The notes: generated by a model not told the origin, from the sequence alone. Shown: positions 33,955 through 45,570, counted from the first letter of the stretch. The stretch is DNA of 64,000 bases from Corylus avellana (GCF_901000735.1 NC_081542.1:34277243-34341242); one strand, 5' to 3'. Translations and numbers: made by a program.

Positions 33955-34870
33955 ACCTTTTCCTATGTTCAAACCTTAACTCCGTCAAATCACCCACCAT
34001 TTAAATTAAATATTTTACGTGTTGGGCTTCACCTACTAAAAGGGAGTTTGAGCCAAACACTTGAGGAAGAGTGTTAAACTAATGATTAAGTGATTAAATT
34101 TACATCTTCTTATAAGCTTAAACTTTTGGGATAACTGGTAATTTAACATGAGTGTTAAAGTAATGATTAAGTAATTAAATTTACATCTTCCTACCAGCAT
34201 AAGCTTTTCGGATAATTGGTAATTTAACATGTTATCAGATCCAAAGATCCTGTCCCTAAGGGATAGCTTAATCGCCTGTGGACCACGTCTCGTGAAGCGG
34301 AGATCACTAGTTCGAATCCCCCCTCCCCCTTTACTTGTGTAGACATGTCAAAAAAAAAAAAAAAATCCAAAGATCATGGGAACCTTGACTCTGTTAATTC
34401 ACCCACATTTTAAATAAATCTTCCACGTATTGGGTCTCACTTATTTAAAAGGAAGTTTGAGCCCACACGTGAAGGGGAATGTTAAAATAATGATTAAGTA
34501 ATTAAATTTACTTCTTCTTATTAGCTTAAGCTTTTGAGATAACTGGTAATTTAACATGGTATCAGAGCCAAAGGTTCTGCGATCGAGCCTTGACTCCGTT
34601 AATTAAATTTATCAAGGGAGTTTGAGCCCACACGTGAGGGAAAGTGTTAAAGTAATGATTAAGTAATTAAATTTTATCTCTTCCAATCAGTTTAAGCTTT
34701 TGGGATAACTAGTAATTTAACATGGTATCAGAGCCAAAGGTCATGGTTCGAACCTTGACTCCGTCAAATCACCCACCATTTAAATTTAATATTTCACATT
34801 GATTAAGTAATTAAATTTACCTCTTCCTATAAGCTTAAACTTTTGGGATAACTAGTAATTTAACAAATTG
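33955..34870 (+). repeat. Tandem array of the TATCAGAGCC-bearing repeat
   Basis: About five imperfect units, each with GTGTTAAANTAATGATTAAG, CTTCCTAT(C/A)AGCTTAAGCTTTTGG-like text and ATTTAACATGGTATCAGAGC, followed by CTTGACTCCGTCAAATCACC. Unit lengths vary. A family-1 SINE has inserted at 34250-34364. The same unit forms an inverted pair at 12364-12845. Confidence 0.7.
34250..34364 (+). mobile_element. SINE, family 1, with 11-bp TSD
   Basis: CTAAGGGATAGCTTAATCGC (A-box), CACTAGTTCGAATCCCCC (B-box), TTGTGTAGACATGTC and 16 A. The flank ATCCAAAGATC occurs at 34239-34249 and 34365-34375, a perfect duplication inside the tandem array. Confidence 0.9.
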
Positions 34871-35011
34871 ACATGTCATTCTTGATAATAACCCATGTTG
34901 TTACTGATAAAGTCAATGCTCATCGCTGAAACATACTAGCGATGACTTATATGTTGTCGTTGATATGTTATTATCGATGACGAAAGTTGACATCCTCACT
35001 AGTAAGTTTGG

Positions 35012-35058
<47 letters not shown>

Positions 35059-35395
35059 TAAATTCATGAACAATAATGAGTTATGTACAATGAACTAAGT
35101 TTTAATCAAGTTATATTTCGAATGAGAACCATGTTTCCTTAGTGCTATGGTGTTTTTAAATAGGTGAGTTTTGGTTTCAAAAAGGAAAAATAAAAATAAA
35201 AAATATTTTTAGCATGTTTCCCGCTACTTAATTGTCAGAAATAGTAGTAGTGAAAAGTGTATTGGAATGGAAGAATATTATTTCAAAAATAATATTGAAA
35301 TAATATCCCCCGCAATAGATTACTTGGAGATCGAAATACACTCAACCCCACTCGCCACGCATAACCATTAACCACTATCATCTCACATTTGTCTT
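34871..35395. repeat. Intergenic sequence with long AT microsatellite
   Basis: (AT)n runs from about 35017 to 35055. Nearby AGCGATGAC/GTCATCGCT-like words at 34910-34985 suggest an old inverted repeat with 33820-33910. No gene. Confidence 0.5.
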
Positions 35396-35399
35396 GAAG

Positions 35400-35850
35400 A
35401 CTAAAAGCATGTTTGAAATTGTATTTAAGAGATTTAAAAGTGCGTATAATACTTAAAAAGTTTGTTTAAAAAAAAAATATTTGTTTGGTAAAAAAATAAT
35501 AGCGCTTTTAAGGGTCTAAAAAGCTTAAGTGCCTGTTTGAGATTGTGTTTGAGGGACCTAAAAAAGTTTTTAACACTCAAAAAGTCCATTGGGTAAAAAA
35601 AAATTAAAAGTGCTTGTAATGGTTAAAAAAGTTTAAAAATTGTCAAAACGCACTTATGGCAAGAACTTAAAAATGAAGTTTTTGTCAAAAAACACTTTTT
35701 GACTTAAGAGCTCTATTTCTCTAACGCAATCTCAAACAGGCTCTAAAAATTGCCAAAACACACTTTTGGTAAGCTTAAAAATGAAACTTTCCAAAAAGCG
35801 TTTTGACTTAAAAGTTCTATTTCTTAAACGCAATCCCAAACAGGTTCTAA
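35400..35850. mobile_element. Two nested foldback MITEs
   Basis: An outer element (GCATGTTTGAAATTGTATTT on the left, AAACGCAATCCCAAACAGG on the right) is interrupted near GGTCTAAAAAGC by a copy of the same family (about 35527-35741) with ends GCCTGTTTGAGATTGTG and CGCAATCTCAAACAGGC. The intact order is seen at 14500-14672. Confidence 0.7.
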
Positions 35851-35872
35851 TTGTTGAGGGTTGATTTTGTGG

Positions 35873-36132
35873 CTCTGTTTGGTATTGGCCTTTTGCCTTT
35901 GGTTGCCTTTTTTTTTTTCTTTTTTTTTTTTTCTTTTTTAAGTAAGATTTGATTGATGTGAAAAAAAAAAAGTAAGAATATTTAGTATAGAAAAGTAAAA
36001 AAATTTTGTTTTGTAATAATTTTTTTATTTAAATAATAGTAAAAAGTAATTGATATAATGTAAAAAATACGAATGTTGAAAGTTAAATTTTAATATGGAG
36101 CCATTTTTTGGCCATTGCCAAACATAGCCAAC
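35873..36132. mobile_element. Foldback MITE, GGCTCTGTTTGG ends
   Basis: GGCTCTGTTTGGTATTGGCC is mirrored by GGCCATTGCCAAACATAGCC across an A/T-rich body containing T runs. The target duplication is not clear. Confidence 0.6.
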
Positions 36133-36177
36133 TTTCCTCTCAGTTCACATGGCACGCTTTTAGAAGTCAACTCAAAC

Positions 36178-36420
36178 TTAGAGCCTGTTTGAAATTATAT
36201 TTGAGAAATAGAGCTTTTAAATCAAAAATCGTTTTTTAGCAAAAGTTTAAAAATGAAGTTTTTGCCAAAAGTGCGTTTTGACCATTTTTACAATAAAAAA
36301 AGTCCAAAAAAATACTTTTTAAATTTTTTACTAAACATATCAATTTTTATTTAACATAGCTTTTAAAGTACTAAAAGTACTTTTTAAACTCTCCTACACA
36401 ATCCCAAAGAAGGCCTAAAT
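36178..36420. mobile_element. Foldback MITE, third member of the family at 14500
   Basis: GAGCCTGTTTGAAATTATAT on the left and CACAATCCCAAAGAAGGC on the right with the same inner TTTTTGCCAAAAGTGCGTTTT words. Confidence 0.6.
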
Positions 36421-36596
36421 CAAGATTTTGAACTAAACTTTCATTAAAAATGGTCTACAATGTAATACCCCACTTCAATGACATACAATATTGTCCGCTT
36501 TTGGTTCCCCCAAACCAGATTTCTCAGGAGGTCACCCATCCTGGTACTACTCCAGCACAAGCACGCTTAACTGCGGAGTTTTGATAGGATCATAAG

Positions 36597-38738
36597 TGTA
36601 ACATCCCCAGCCCGTTAAGGCTGAGTTTACCACTTTTCTTCTTTTACAACAAAAATTCTTGCAAAGATCTATAAGGTTTATCAGAGTACTTGATTTTAAA
36701 AGATACAATAAATGCATAAAACATTATTCAAGAAATTTTATTACAAGTGAAATTAGAAAACATTAAACTTTAGTTGCGGAATATCATATTATTACAATCA
36801 CTGATATGAAAAGACTTTGAAAATTAATAATTATTCCCATCCCCATTCCGGCCTCCTATTCCAGCATCATTTCTACCTGAAAACAAGAAATAAAACTGAA
36901 TGAGCCCAAAGGGGGCCCAGCAAGTAAAATCCACAACCATAAATAGTTTTACTCCTTGTTCTCAGTTTTGAAAATCATTTTCGCAAATAAATATAATTCT
37001 AGCCATAATAATATCTGTATGTACGGTTGCATCTCCCGTAACATATACATACTATTACATCTAGTAATAGATCATCGTTGTAAATCATCTTTATAAATTA
37101 TCATCATAATGCATCATTATAAATAATCTCTGTAAATCATCATAGCATATCATCGTTGAAAATATAGTATCATTTTCTCATAATAAGGCCCATGTACACT
37201 ATTACCCCTGTGTACGAGGGTTGCGGGTCCTTGTGACCATGGCACTGAACTGTGGCCTCAGCCATGCCCGACCGTTAATTAACTCTTTTCTTGGTGCACT
37301 CAACGGTCATGTTGATGGAATACCACCTTCTGGCATAGCCTCCTTCAGTGGTTTCGCCTCCATCCGAGTATCGGTACCGAACTCTCATCTTATCTTATCT
37401 TGGGGCCAAAAATACTCTCCTCCATACATGTGCCCTCATTTCATAAACATTTATCTCATCTCTTGTACTTTTCTTTGTACTTCTTTTGATGCATCTTAGG
37501 GCAACATGTAGGAGGGTTTATCATCATTTTTCTTTCTTATAATCATCATCATTTCTCAACTTTCTTTTCTTAAAATGGAAACTTTTCCAAATATAAACTT
37601 GTTGTGCTTAAAAAGCATTTAAAGAAATATAAACTTTCTAAATAATTCTTTTAGAAATCCTTCATGCATGCAACATAACTTCATAATACGTAAATAAAAT
37701 AATCATTTACAATTTGATACAAGAATATATAAATAGCATGACATGACATGAAGTAATTTTAGAAGGGGTAGTGAATTTACTTACCTCTAGACTGAAGCTA
37801 AAAGTGGTATGAAGGAATCTAGTTGCTCCAATATGACTAACACCACTAGTATATCTTTTGAAACTAATTTCTAAAGTCCGCTATCTCTTGTGTTCTTTCT
37901 TTCTTGTAGCGCTTGGTCTCGCCCTTTCTCTCTCTGTTCTGAGTAAACACTCTTAGAAAGAAGAAAGACCGAGTAAAAAGCGGAAGAAGGAAGAATATAT
38001 GCAAGAGATGGGAGAGGAGATGAGTTGTGAAAATTGTGAAGGAGAAGAGCTCTATTTATAGGAGAAAATCAAACACTATTCCACCTTCAATTTACAATTA
38101 TACCCTCATTTTACTATTTCACCTACCACCTACTATTCCACCTACCACTTACTATTTCACCTACCACCTACTATTTCACCTACCACCTACTATTCCACCT
38201 ACCACCTACTATTTCACCTACCACCTACTATTCCACCTACCACTTACTATTCTACCTACCACTTACTATCCTATTATATCACCAATTATTACAATCATAC
38301 TCCAAATTATACCAATCAATCATCAATTATCATATCTCTTAAATCTCCCAATAAAATAATCAATATAAAATCATCATCATGATATAATAACCTCAAATCA
38401 ATATTCATTCCAATAATATTCATAAGATCTAATAAATTCCTCAAGAATAAATATTATTACCTAATATCATCAATAAATATCTCAACCTCAAAGTAAATGC
38501 CATTACCTAATATGAATATTGATATAATCATAGCATCAATTTAATATCTCTAAAATAAGACTTTAAAAATCTGGGGTGCTACATATTTACTATCCTATTA
38601 TTTCACCAATTACCATTCTCTAATTACCACTCTCATAAATTTCCCAAGAATTAAAATCCTTAGCTACAATGGATATTAAAATAACATCATTATCAGAATA
38701 ATCTATTTAAATAGCTTTGAAAATTCTGGGGCACTACA
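36597..38738 (-). mobile_element. Solo LTR (2.1 kb) inserted in Cassandra LTR, 5-bp TSD
   Basis: It runs TGTAACATCCCC to GGGGCACTACA on the plus strand, flanked by ATAAG at 36592-36596 and 38739-38743. On the minus strand it starts TGTAGTGCCCCAG; a second similar start, TGTAGCACCCCAG, lies 155 bp in (38584). The 3' region resembles 8085-8830, and the start resembles the LTRs at 39216 and 44964. The 110-residue frame at 38027 is only the minisatellite. Confidence 0.85.
38105..38270. repeat. Minisatellite, about 20-bp unit
   Basis: About eight copies of a unit close to CACCTACCACCTACTATTC, with CACTTACTAT variants, inside the 2.1-kb LTR. Confidence 0.9.
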
Positions 38739-38838
38739 ATAAGCATCACGGCTTTAAAATGCGTTGTTGTTATTGAGGGTGTAAGTATACATTTAAGTAC
38801 ATCCCTATCTCTATACTCAAGCGATGTGGGACATTACA

Positions 38839-38990
38839 ATCACCCCCTCTTAGGACCCAACGTCCCCGTTGGCGACTCTCATGGGATTAGCTCATTCTTG
38901 GCGTCCGTCCCAGCGAGTGCTCGCTAGCGACTTTCATGGGCCAGTGCACACTTCTCCTCATCTTAAGCTGGGCAATGGCTCTGATACCAT
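38839..38990 (-). mobile_element. Cassandra internal domain and primer-binding site, copy 1
   Basis: On the minus strand ATGGTATCAGAGCC (38977-38990) is a tRNA-iMet type primer-binding site. The ~150-bp internal region then leads to CTAAGAGGGGGTGATTG, the purine-rich end before the 5S LTR. There is no coding capacity, as expected for a TRIM. Confidence 0.85.
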
Positions 38991-38991
38991 T

Positions 38992-39215
38992 TGTAATATC
39001 CCGATATTTCTCTTATTTTCTTTGTAAATAAAATCAAGTGTCACGCTGAAATAATCTCACACAGCGGAAAAACTAAAATTATCAATACAAAATAATACCA
39101 TTAAAAATACTTTTCTTTATACAAAATACTCACAACTATGCCAAACAAGGCCCTTATACAAATCTATCCAACTGTCTGAACTCTAGACAAACTCCACCCA
39201 CAATTTTCCTTTAAT
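38992..39215 (-). mobile_element. Non-5S LTR end joined to Cassandra copy 1
   Basis: In place of a 5S LTR, the PBS is preceded (minus strand) by text ending AAATATCGGGATATTACA, the 3' end of the LTR family at 39216-40430. Homology to 40220-40430 is clear for about 210 bp, then stops near 39200 just before the next LTR begins. Confidence 0.75.
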
Positions 39216-40430
39216 TGTAGCATCCCAGATTTTTAAAGTCTTATTTTAGAGATATTTATTTGATGATATATTATTTAGTAATGATATTTATTTCTGAGGT
39301 GGAGATATTTATGGATGATATTAGGTAATAATATTTATTCTTGAGGAATTTATTATATCTTATGAATATTATTGGAATGAATATTGATTTGAGGTTATTA
39401 TATGATGATGATGATTTTATATGAGACATTATATCTTGATTATTTTATGGGGAGATTTAAGCGATATGATAATTGATGATTGATTGATATAATTTGGAAT
39501 ATGATTGTACGTAATAATTGGTGATTGATTGAGTGGGGAATTTGTGGGATTCAGATTATTAAGGGAAATTAGGCGAAAATAGTATTGGAGATTTTATTGG
39601 ATTTGTTTTTAATAAATTGGAGTGAGTGAAATTTTTCCCACACGCCTACTTTTCCCCCACCCCACTATTGCAGACAGCCTACTTCATTGTATTATTTTCT
39701 TTCTTTTCTTTTCTTACTTGCTGCCTACTCCCACAACCCCATTATTTTTCTTTTCCTTTGTTTTTCTTTACTCCCTCTTGCCTATTTAATTCACTCTTTC
39801 TTGCCTCAACCGAACCAGAGAAGAGGGAGAGTGAGAGATTGAGATAAGTCAGAGAAAGGAGATTGAGAGGAAGAAAGAAAGAGAGTTTGGGCAAGAGAGA
39901 GAGTCAATGATTGGGAAATTTTGATTAAGGATTAATTGCAGCAGAATGAGTTTCAACAAGTAATCACCTGATTCATTCCTGTAACCCACTGTAATTATTC
40001 TAACTTGCTGAGTATGATATTGATATTCAATAATACAGATCTTTGTAGTTTTATTAAATATCTGACATTTTAATATAATTGCTTCAACTATGATTTATAT
40101 TATCGTGAATCAATTGACTCATTACTCTACAGTTTTTTGTAGTGCATGCAGGAATGAAAAGTCAAGGTAATTATGTAGTTGTGATTAAAGATTCATAGTT
40201 GAGATGTACAGAAACTCCACGTTGGTGGAGTTTGTCTAGAGTTTAGACAGTTGGATAGATTTGTATAAGTGCCTTGTTTGGCATAGTTGTGAGTATTTTA
40301 TATAAAGAAAAGTATTTTTAACAGTATTATTTTGTATTGATAATTTCAGTTTTTCCGCTGTATGAGATTATTTCAGCGTAACACTTGATTTTATTTACAA
40401 AGAAAATAAGAGAAATATCGGGATGTTACA
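39216..40430 (+). mobile_element. Full-length non-5S LTR joined to Cassandra copy 2
   Basis: It starts TGTAGCATCCCAGATTTTT and ends ATATCGGGATGTTACA (1215 bp). The start matches the LTR at 44964 (minus) and resembles the 36597-38738 LTR. The purine-rich GAGAGAG run near 39830-39900 and the short frame at 39626 are non-coding. It leads directly into a worn primer-binding site. Confidence 0.75.
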
Positions 40431-40584
40431 AATGAGATCAGAGACATTGCCTAACCTAAGATGGGGAGGGAGCGTGCACAAGCCCATGAAGGTCGCTAGC
40501 GGGCACTAGCTGGGACGGATGCCAAGAATGGGCTAATCCCATGAGGGTCACCAGTGGGGATGCTGGGTCCTAAGAGAGGGTGAT
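40431..40584 (+). mobile_element. Cassandra internal domain, copy 2
   Basis: It opens with AATGAGATCAGAGAC, a mutated form of the ATGGTATCAGAGCC primer-binding site, and runs to CTAAGAGAGGGTGATTG. It is co-linear with copy 1 (38839-38990). Confidence 0.8.
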
Positions 40585-40816
40585 TGTGACATCCCACATC
40601 GCCTGGGTAAGGAGATGGGGATGTACTTAAATGTATACTTATACCCTTAATAACAGCAACGCGTTTTAAAGCCATGATGGTCATGATCCCATCAGAACTC
40701 TGCAGTTAAGTATGCTTCTGTTGGAGTAGTACCAGGATGGGTGACCTCCTGTGAAGTCTGGTTTGGGGGGGGCCAAAAGCGAACAATATTGTGTGTCATT
40801 GAGGTGGGGTGTTACA
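40585..40816 (+). mobile_element. Cassandra-type 5S-bearing LTR, copy 2
   Basis: A 232-bp LTR from TGTGACATCCCACATCGCC to GGGGTGTTACA. The 5S-like block at 40685-40760 has CTGCAGTTAAGTATGCTTCT and ATGGGTGACCTCCTG, with a few changes in the A-box part compared with copy 1. The 40496 frame on the other strand is a shadow. Confidence 0.9.
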
Positions 40817-43557
40817 AATGGTTAATAAAGGAAATATATCTAACATAGAAAGGAAATATATGTAGATATGATTTTACCCTCTTTTGATAAGACTGATTAA
40901 TAAGATCGAGGAAACCACTTTGATCTTGCTAAGAGGATTATGATATTTTGAAGTATGGACTAGAGATCACAGAATTGTTAATTTGATATTTTCGGATGGT
41001 CGTGATGACTTTAAGGTACAATTCATAAAATCCTTGAAGTAATTCTTAGAAATTGATGTGTTAGGTTTTTTGTAATTGAGGAAAACTATATTGAAGTGAT
41101 GGTTAAAGTTTTGAGGATAAATTGGTACACTTAGGTTGTCAATAATACTTAAAGTACTGAGACACTAGTAGATAATAAATCATGAGAATTTCAGTTACAT
41201 GCCAAAGCCTTAGGTATAATTTTCATTCACTAGGTAATAATGATTGATTATTATTCTTGAGATAATTTGAAGCATAGAGTTAAAAGTTGGAAGACATTTC
41301 AAAATAGTGATAGGATCTAAATCTCCTTACAAGATATATGTTTGATGATATTGAGGTGTTTTAGAGGTTGTTAATATGTGATTGGGTGTACCTTGATGTT
41401 TTGTGAGTGTTAGGAATCTACTAGTATGATTTGCCTAATAATCAGAGAGTATATATGCTACCATGAATATGCTATAATTTCAAAGCAAAAAAGAGTTGCA
41501 TGAAGAGACTTGTAGTAATGACGAGCGGATGCTTTCACAGAGCTGCTCCAAGAGATCACTTCTGCAAAGAGAGAATTTAGCATGAGTAGAATTGCAAATA
41601 TTGCATATATTTGAGTTATTGAAAAGAATAATTATTTCGAATGAGGTACTTGGCTAGAGCTTGGGAAGAGAGACGTGTGACAGTTCTGGACATCGACCCA
41701 GAGTTTTGTTGTCGTTGGAGACGTTCGGTAGTTTCCTCCATTTCTAGCACTTTTATTCCAAGGTCTTCTACGTACGACACCACTAGCTTCTTCAGCTTAG
41801 TATTTTCTTGCTTCAAATCCACATGTTTCTTTTTGTAGTGTTTAAGCAGCAACTGTAAGACCCCACTTGGTTTCTTATGATTTTCATTTCCTCATTTCTG
41901 ACATTTAGATGTCGTGCCAGATCAAAATCAGAAGCAGTACCTTGGATACTGAACGCCAAGGAATCATTAATGGCGTCAGTGTCAGACCTACCCACCAACA
42001 AGGACTGATCCCGTGGAGTTACGAGACCTTTAGCCATTGCCATGGGAGTCGAGTCATGGAGCATGATAGAATCATGGGTAGTGATAGGACGGTTATCGAA
42101 GGTCAAGGTTGGCTGTCATACGTCAAGATGTATGTCAAGCATGTCGGATTGTGCAGCAAGCACGTCGGGGAATACAGTTGGTACGTTGGGTTGTACTGCA
42201 GGAGCAACGTTTAAGTCGATATTGTTGACAGAGGATGATGATGCAACCATTTGTGGAGGTTTAAGGAAAACTTTGGGAGGAGAAGTGTTGGGAATAAGTG
42301 TGCAGAGAGACTGGACATCAGAAGGCGAAGGAATTTCTGTGTTTCTGGAAGCAATAGCCGTGTAGCTTTTAAAGAAATTTTTTTTCACTTCGGTTAAAGC
42401 TACAGTGAAAGAGCGTACGACAGAAGACCTCAGGCGACAAACGATTTTAGTCCAAAAGTTTTCGTGATTTTCAGATCTTGTCTCCCCTCATAATGACGGC
42501 CGACATTGCTTTTGACTTTCGCAGCCCTCGTTTGTCAAATTTACTGTTCAATCAACGACTTTGAAATCCACACGTGCGGCCGAATGATTTGTCAGGCCAA
42601 TGCACACCACACGCACATGTTCATCTTCTAGAACCCATCCTATAAATTCGTACCTCTTCCCATTTGCAACGCATACCTTCTGTTCATCTTCCTTCACTTA
42701 CGATTTTTTTTTTAGCAATGGCCTTCTATACACGTAAAACTCAACCTTTTATCATAGTCGGAGTTATTCTCAGTTACCAAAGAGAAAGATGCAGCATCAC
42801 GGCTTGACTCATGAAACCCAATTTTTATACCCTCAACAGAAAACCATTAAAGCAAGATTATTCTCGATTATATCCTTGTGAAGCAAGATTATCCTTGATC
42901 ATGCTTCTTAGGCTAAATATCTCCCTCTTTTCTTAGTGACTTTACATGACAAAAGATAGAGAGCACACAATATGTATGTCTCGAAAGCCTCGGAAAGAAG
43001 TCACATACATATCATGTCCTGAAGTGTTTTCCAGGACTATCTGTCTTTCTTTTTCTTTTTCTCGACCTTGCAAGACCTAAGAGAGACATCTAACATGGGT
43101 ATCTTTGGACTTCTAGCTTGGAAACTTACCCATGGGCTTTCTTGCATGTTTATTAAATCTGTGCTTTCTGGATAAAACAATATGAGGATGTACCAATAAC
43201 CAGCTTATGAGAATCTTATCTTCTGTAATAATGTATTTTAATTGAGTTTGAATAATATTTGCGAGTCTATTTTGGCCATTTATGATTTATCAAGTATAGA
43301 TGTTGTAGTACAGAAGATTTCCGTTGAGATTGCAGCACTGATACAAGACTTGAGATAAGGAAATATAAACAGTTTTGTATTTAAGATGAATCGATTTATG
43401 ATGTCACTTTTGAGGTATTATGAGGTAGTGATATTTTAGATATAAATTGCAGAATGTTGATGCTTATTATTTGTGCGGATTTACGAGGTGATAATGTCGA
43501 TAATTAACTTAGCATTATATTGAGACTTTGTGTATATGATATGGGATTGAGAGACTA
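40817..43557 (-). pseudogene. Degenerate TE-like region with coiled-coil ORF remnants
   Basis: I do not recognise the protein. On the minus strand, 42388-42116 reads a Pro/Ser-rich segment (NNIDLNVAPAVQPNVPTV), 42106-41860 reads DSLAFSIQGTASDFDLARHL, and after a one-base frameshift near 41860 VLQLLLKHYKKKHVDLKQEN continues into a heptad-like helix with EMEETTERLQRQ. The order suggests a 200-250-residue protein with a C-terminal coiled coil, perhaps the gag-like product of a non-autonomous LTR element. The rest is AT-rich and non-coding. Stops and frameshifts argue against a working host gene. Confidence 0.4.
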
Positions 43558-44964
43558 AAGAAAAATAATGGGGTTGTGGGAGTAGGCAGCAAGTAAGAAA
43601 AGAAAAGAAAAGAAAGAAAATAATACGATGAAGTAGGCTGTCAGCAATAGTGGGGTGGGGGAAAAGTAGGCGTGTGGGAAAAATTTCACTCACTCCAATT
43701 TATTAAAAGAGGAAAGTCCACATAGCCCCCTCAAACTACCACTTAATTGACAATGTCCCCCTCAAACTACCAAAAATTATCAATGTTCCCCTCAATGACG
43801 AAATTACCCTTAGTAAAATTTTTTTAAAAANNNNNNNNNNNNNNNNNNNNNNNNNNNNNNNNNNNNNNNNNNNNNNNNNNNNNNNNNNNNNNNNNNNNNN
43901 NNNNNNNNNNNNNNNNNNNNNNNNNNNNNNNNNNNNNNNNNNNNNNNNNNNNNNNNNNNNNNNNNNNNNNNNNNNNNNNNNNNNNNNNNNNNNNNNNNNN
44001 NNNNNNNNNNNNNNNNNNNNNNNNNNNNNNNNNNNNNNNNNNNNNNNNNNNNNNNNNNNNNNNNAAAAAAAAAAAAATCCAAACGTTGGCCAATTTTTTT
44101 TTTTTTAAAATCAATTTTATAAGAAAAAAATTTAAAAAAAAAAATTGAAAATTTTCGTTTTTTTTTAAAAAAAAATTTTCCTTTTATTTTTGTTTTATAA
44201 TTTTATTTAAATAAAAATTTACGTTTAAAAAAAATAAAATTTTCGTTTAATAAAATGAAAAAAAAAAATTAAAACTAAATAAAAAAAATATTTTTTTTTT
44301 AAAATAAAAATTTCCGTTTTTAAAAAAAAAAATTAAAACTTTTTGTTTAAAAAAAATTGCTTTTTTAAAAAAAAAAATCAATTTTTTTTTTTTTGAATTT
44401 ATAGGGGTATTTTTGTCTTATTGAGAAATCTATAGGGGCATTTTTGTCTTATTGGGGGGGGGCATTGACAATGTTTTGGTAGTTTGGATATTGTCACAAT
44501 TGAAAGTTTGGGGAGGACATTGTCAATTTGGTGGTAGTTTGAGGGGGGTATGTAGACTTTACTCTTATTAAAAACAAATCCAATAAAATCTCCAATACTA
44601 TTTTCACCTAATTTCTCTTAATAATCTGAATCCCACAAATTCCTCACTCAATCAATCACTAATTATTACGTACAATCATACTTCAAATTATATCAATCAA
44701 TCATCAATTATCATATCGCTTAAATCTCCCCATAAAATAATCAAGATATAATCTCTCATGTAAAATCATCATCATCATATAATAACCTCAAATCAATATT
44801 CATTCCAATAATATTCATAAGATATAATAAATTCCTCAAGAATAAATATTATTACCTAATATCATCCATAAATATCTCCACCTCAAAAATAAATATCATT
44901 ACTAAATAATATATCATCAAATAAATATTTTTAAAATAAGACTTTAAAAATTTGGGACGCTACA
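43558..44964 (-). mobile_element. Truncated non-5S LTR, split by foldback element
   Basis: On the minus strand it starts TGTAGCGTCCCAAATTTTT and follows 39216-39760 closely, then ends abruptly near 43558. The foldback element at 43709-44564 splits it. The rest of the LTR (about 670 bp) is missing. Confidence 0.75.
43709..44564. mobile_element. Foldback element, 9-bp TSD, holds assembly gap
   Basis: Ends GAGGAAAGTCCACATAGCCC and the complement GAGTAAAGTCTACATACCCC, with AACTACCA and TTGACAATGTCC words mirrored. TTATTAAAA flanks both sides (43700-43708, 44565-44573). The centre is AT-rich low complexity and includes 234 N (43831-44064). The 9-bp duplication fits a Mutator-like origin. Confidence 0.85.
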
Positions 44965-45163
44965 CACAAGGTTTCCATCAACAATACTCATATATTTTTG
45001 GGTTTGACGCCCATAACGTATTTTTGGGCTCATGGCCCACAAGGGGATTCGGGCCGAAGTTATAACGCCCCACTTTTCTAATCAAGGTGTAAGTGAAAAT
45101 ATCTAATTTCATACGTAATATTATTACTTAAACAATGCAGCAGAAAAATAGTAGTAAATTTTT
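44965..45163. other. Possible start of another TGTAACG-type LTR
   Basis: TATAACGCCCCACTTTTC at 45060 resembles the end of the LTR type seen at 36597 and 38992. Its extent cannot be judged because of the next insertion and the gap. Confidence 0.3.
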
Positions 45164-45336
45164 GGGGTAACTTCACTGAAAACCCCTGAACTTTCACTCG
45201 ATTTGACAAACTCCCCATAAACTTCAAAATCTCTCAATTTAGTCCCCTAAACTTTCAATTGCTCTCAATTTCAACATCTCGGTCAAATTTAGCAATTAGA
45301 AATACCAAAAAATACCAAAATATCTCTGATTTTCAT

Positions 45337-45367
<31 letters not shown>

Positions 45368-45561
45368 CGTTTTGAAATTAAGGGTAAAGTTGAAATTTTA
45401 TAAAAAAGTCAGGGTAAACGTCATTTAACATTTAAAATTTGACAGAGGGGACTAAATTGATTGCAATTGAAAGTTCAAGGGACTAAATTGAGAGATTTTA
45501 AAGTTTAAAGGGAGTTTGTCAAATTGAGTGGAAGTTTAGGGATCTTTAGTGAAGTTACCCC
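45164..45561. mobile_element. Foldback MITE, perfect 9-bp TSD
   Basis: Arms GGGGTAACTTCACTGAAAAC and the complement GGGGTAACTTCACTAAAGAT continue as near-complementary text (ACTCGATTTGACAAACTCCC, CTCTCAATTTAGTCCC) toward a T/A run. TAAATTTTT is duplicated at 45155-45163 and 45562-45570. Body 398 bp, non-coding. Confidence 0.9.
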
Positions 45562-45570
45562 TAAATTTTT

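Larger units (their letters stand above)
36461..38838 (-). mobile_element. Cassandra-type 5S-bearing LTR, interrupted
   Basis: Read on the minus strand, the LTR starts TGTAATGTCCCACATCGC and ends GTGGGGTATTACA, about 231 bp once the insertion at 36597-38738 is removed. Its second half (36512-36593) closely matches the 5S rRNA internal promoter (CTCCGCAGTTAAGCGTGCTT and GGATGGGTGACCTCCTG). LTRs carrying 5S sequence are the hallmark of Cassandra TRIMs, which could give Pol III transcription. Confidence 0.9.

Noticed and set aside
34256..34345. A tRNA gene
   Set aside because: A- and B-boxes are present but there is no cloverleaf; the tail, oligo-A and duplication identify a SINE.
36512..36593. 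A 5S rRNA gene
   Set aside because: Only the 5S internal promoter portion is present and it sits in a Cassandra-type LTR, so it is not a host 5S gene.
38027..38359. 110-residue Tyr/Thr/Pro-rich frame
   Set aside because: Translation of the 20-bp minisatellite inside an LTR.
43810..44114. Open frames across N bases
   Set aside because: Frames are formed by assembly gap characters.
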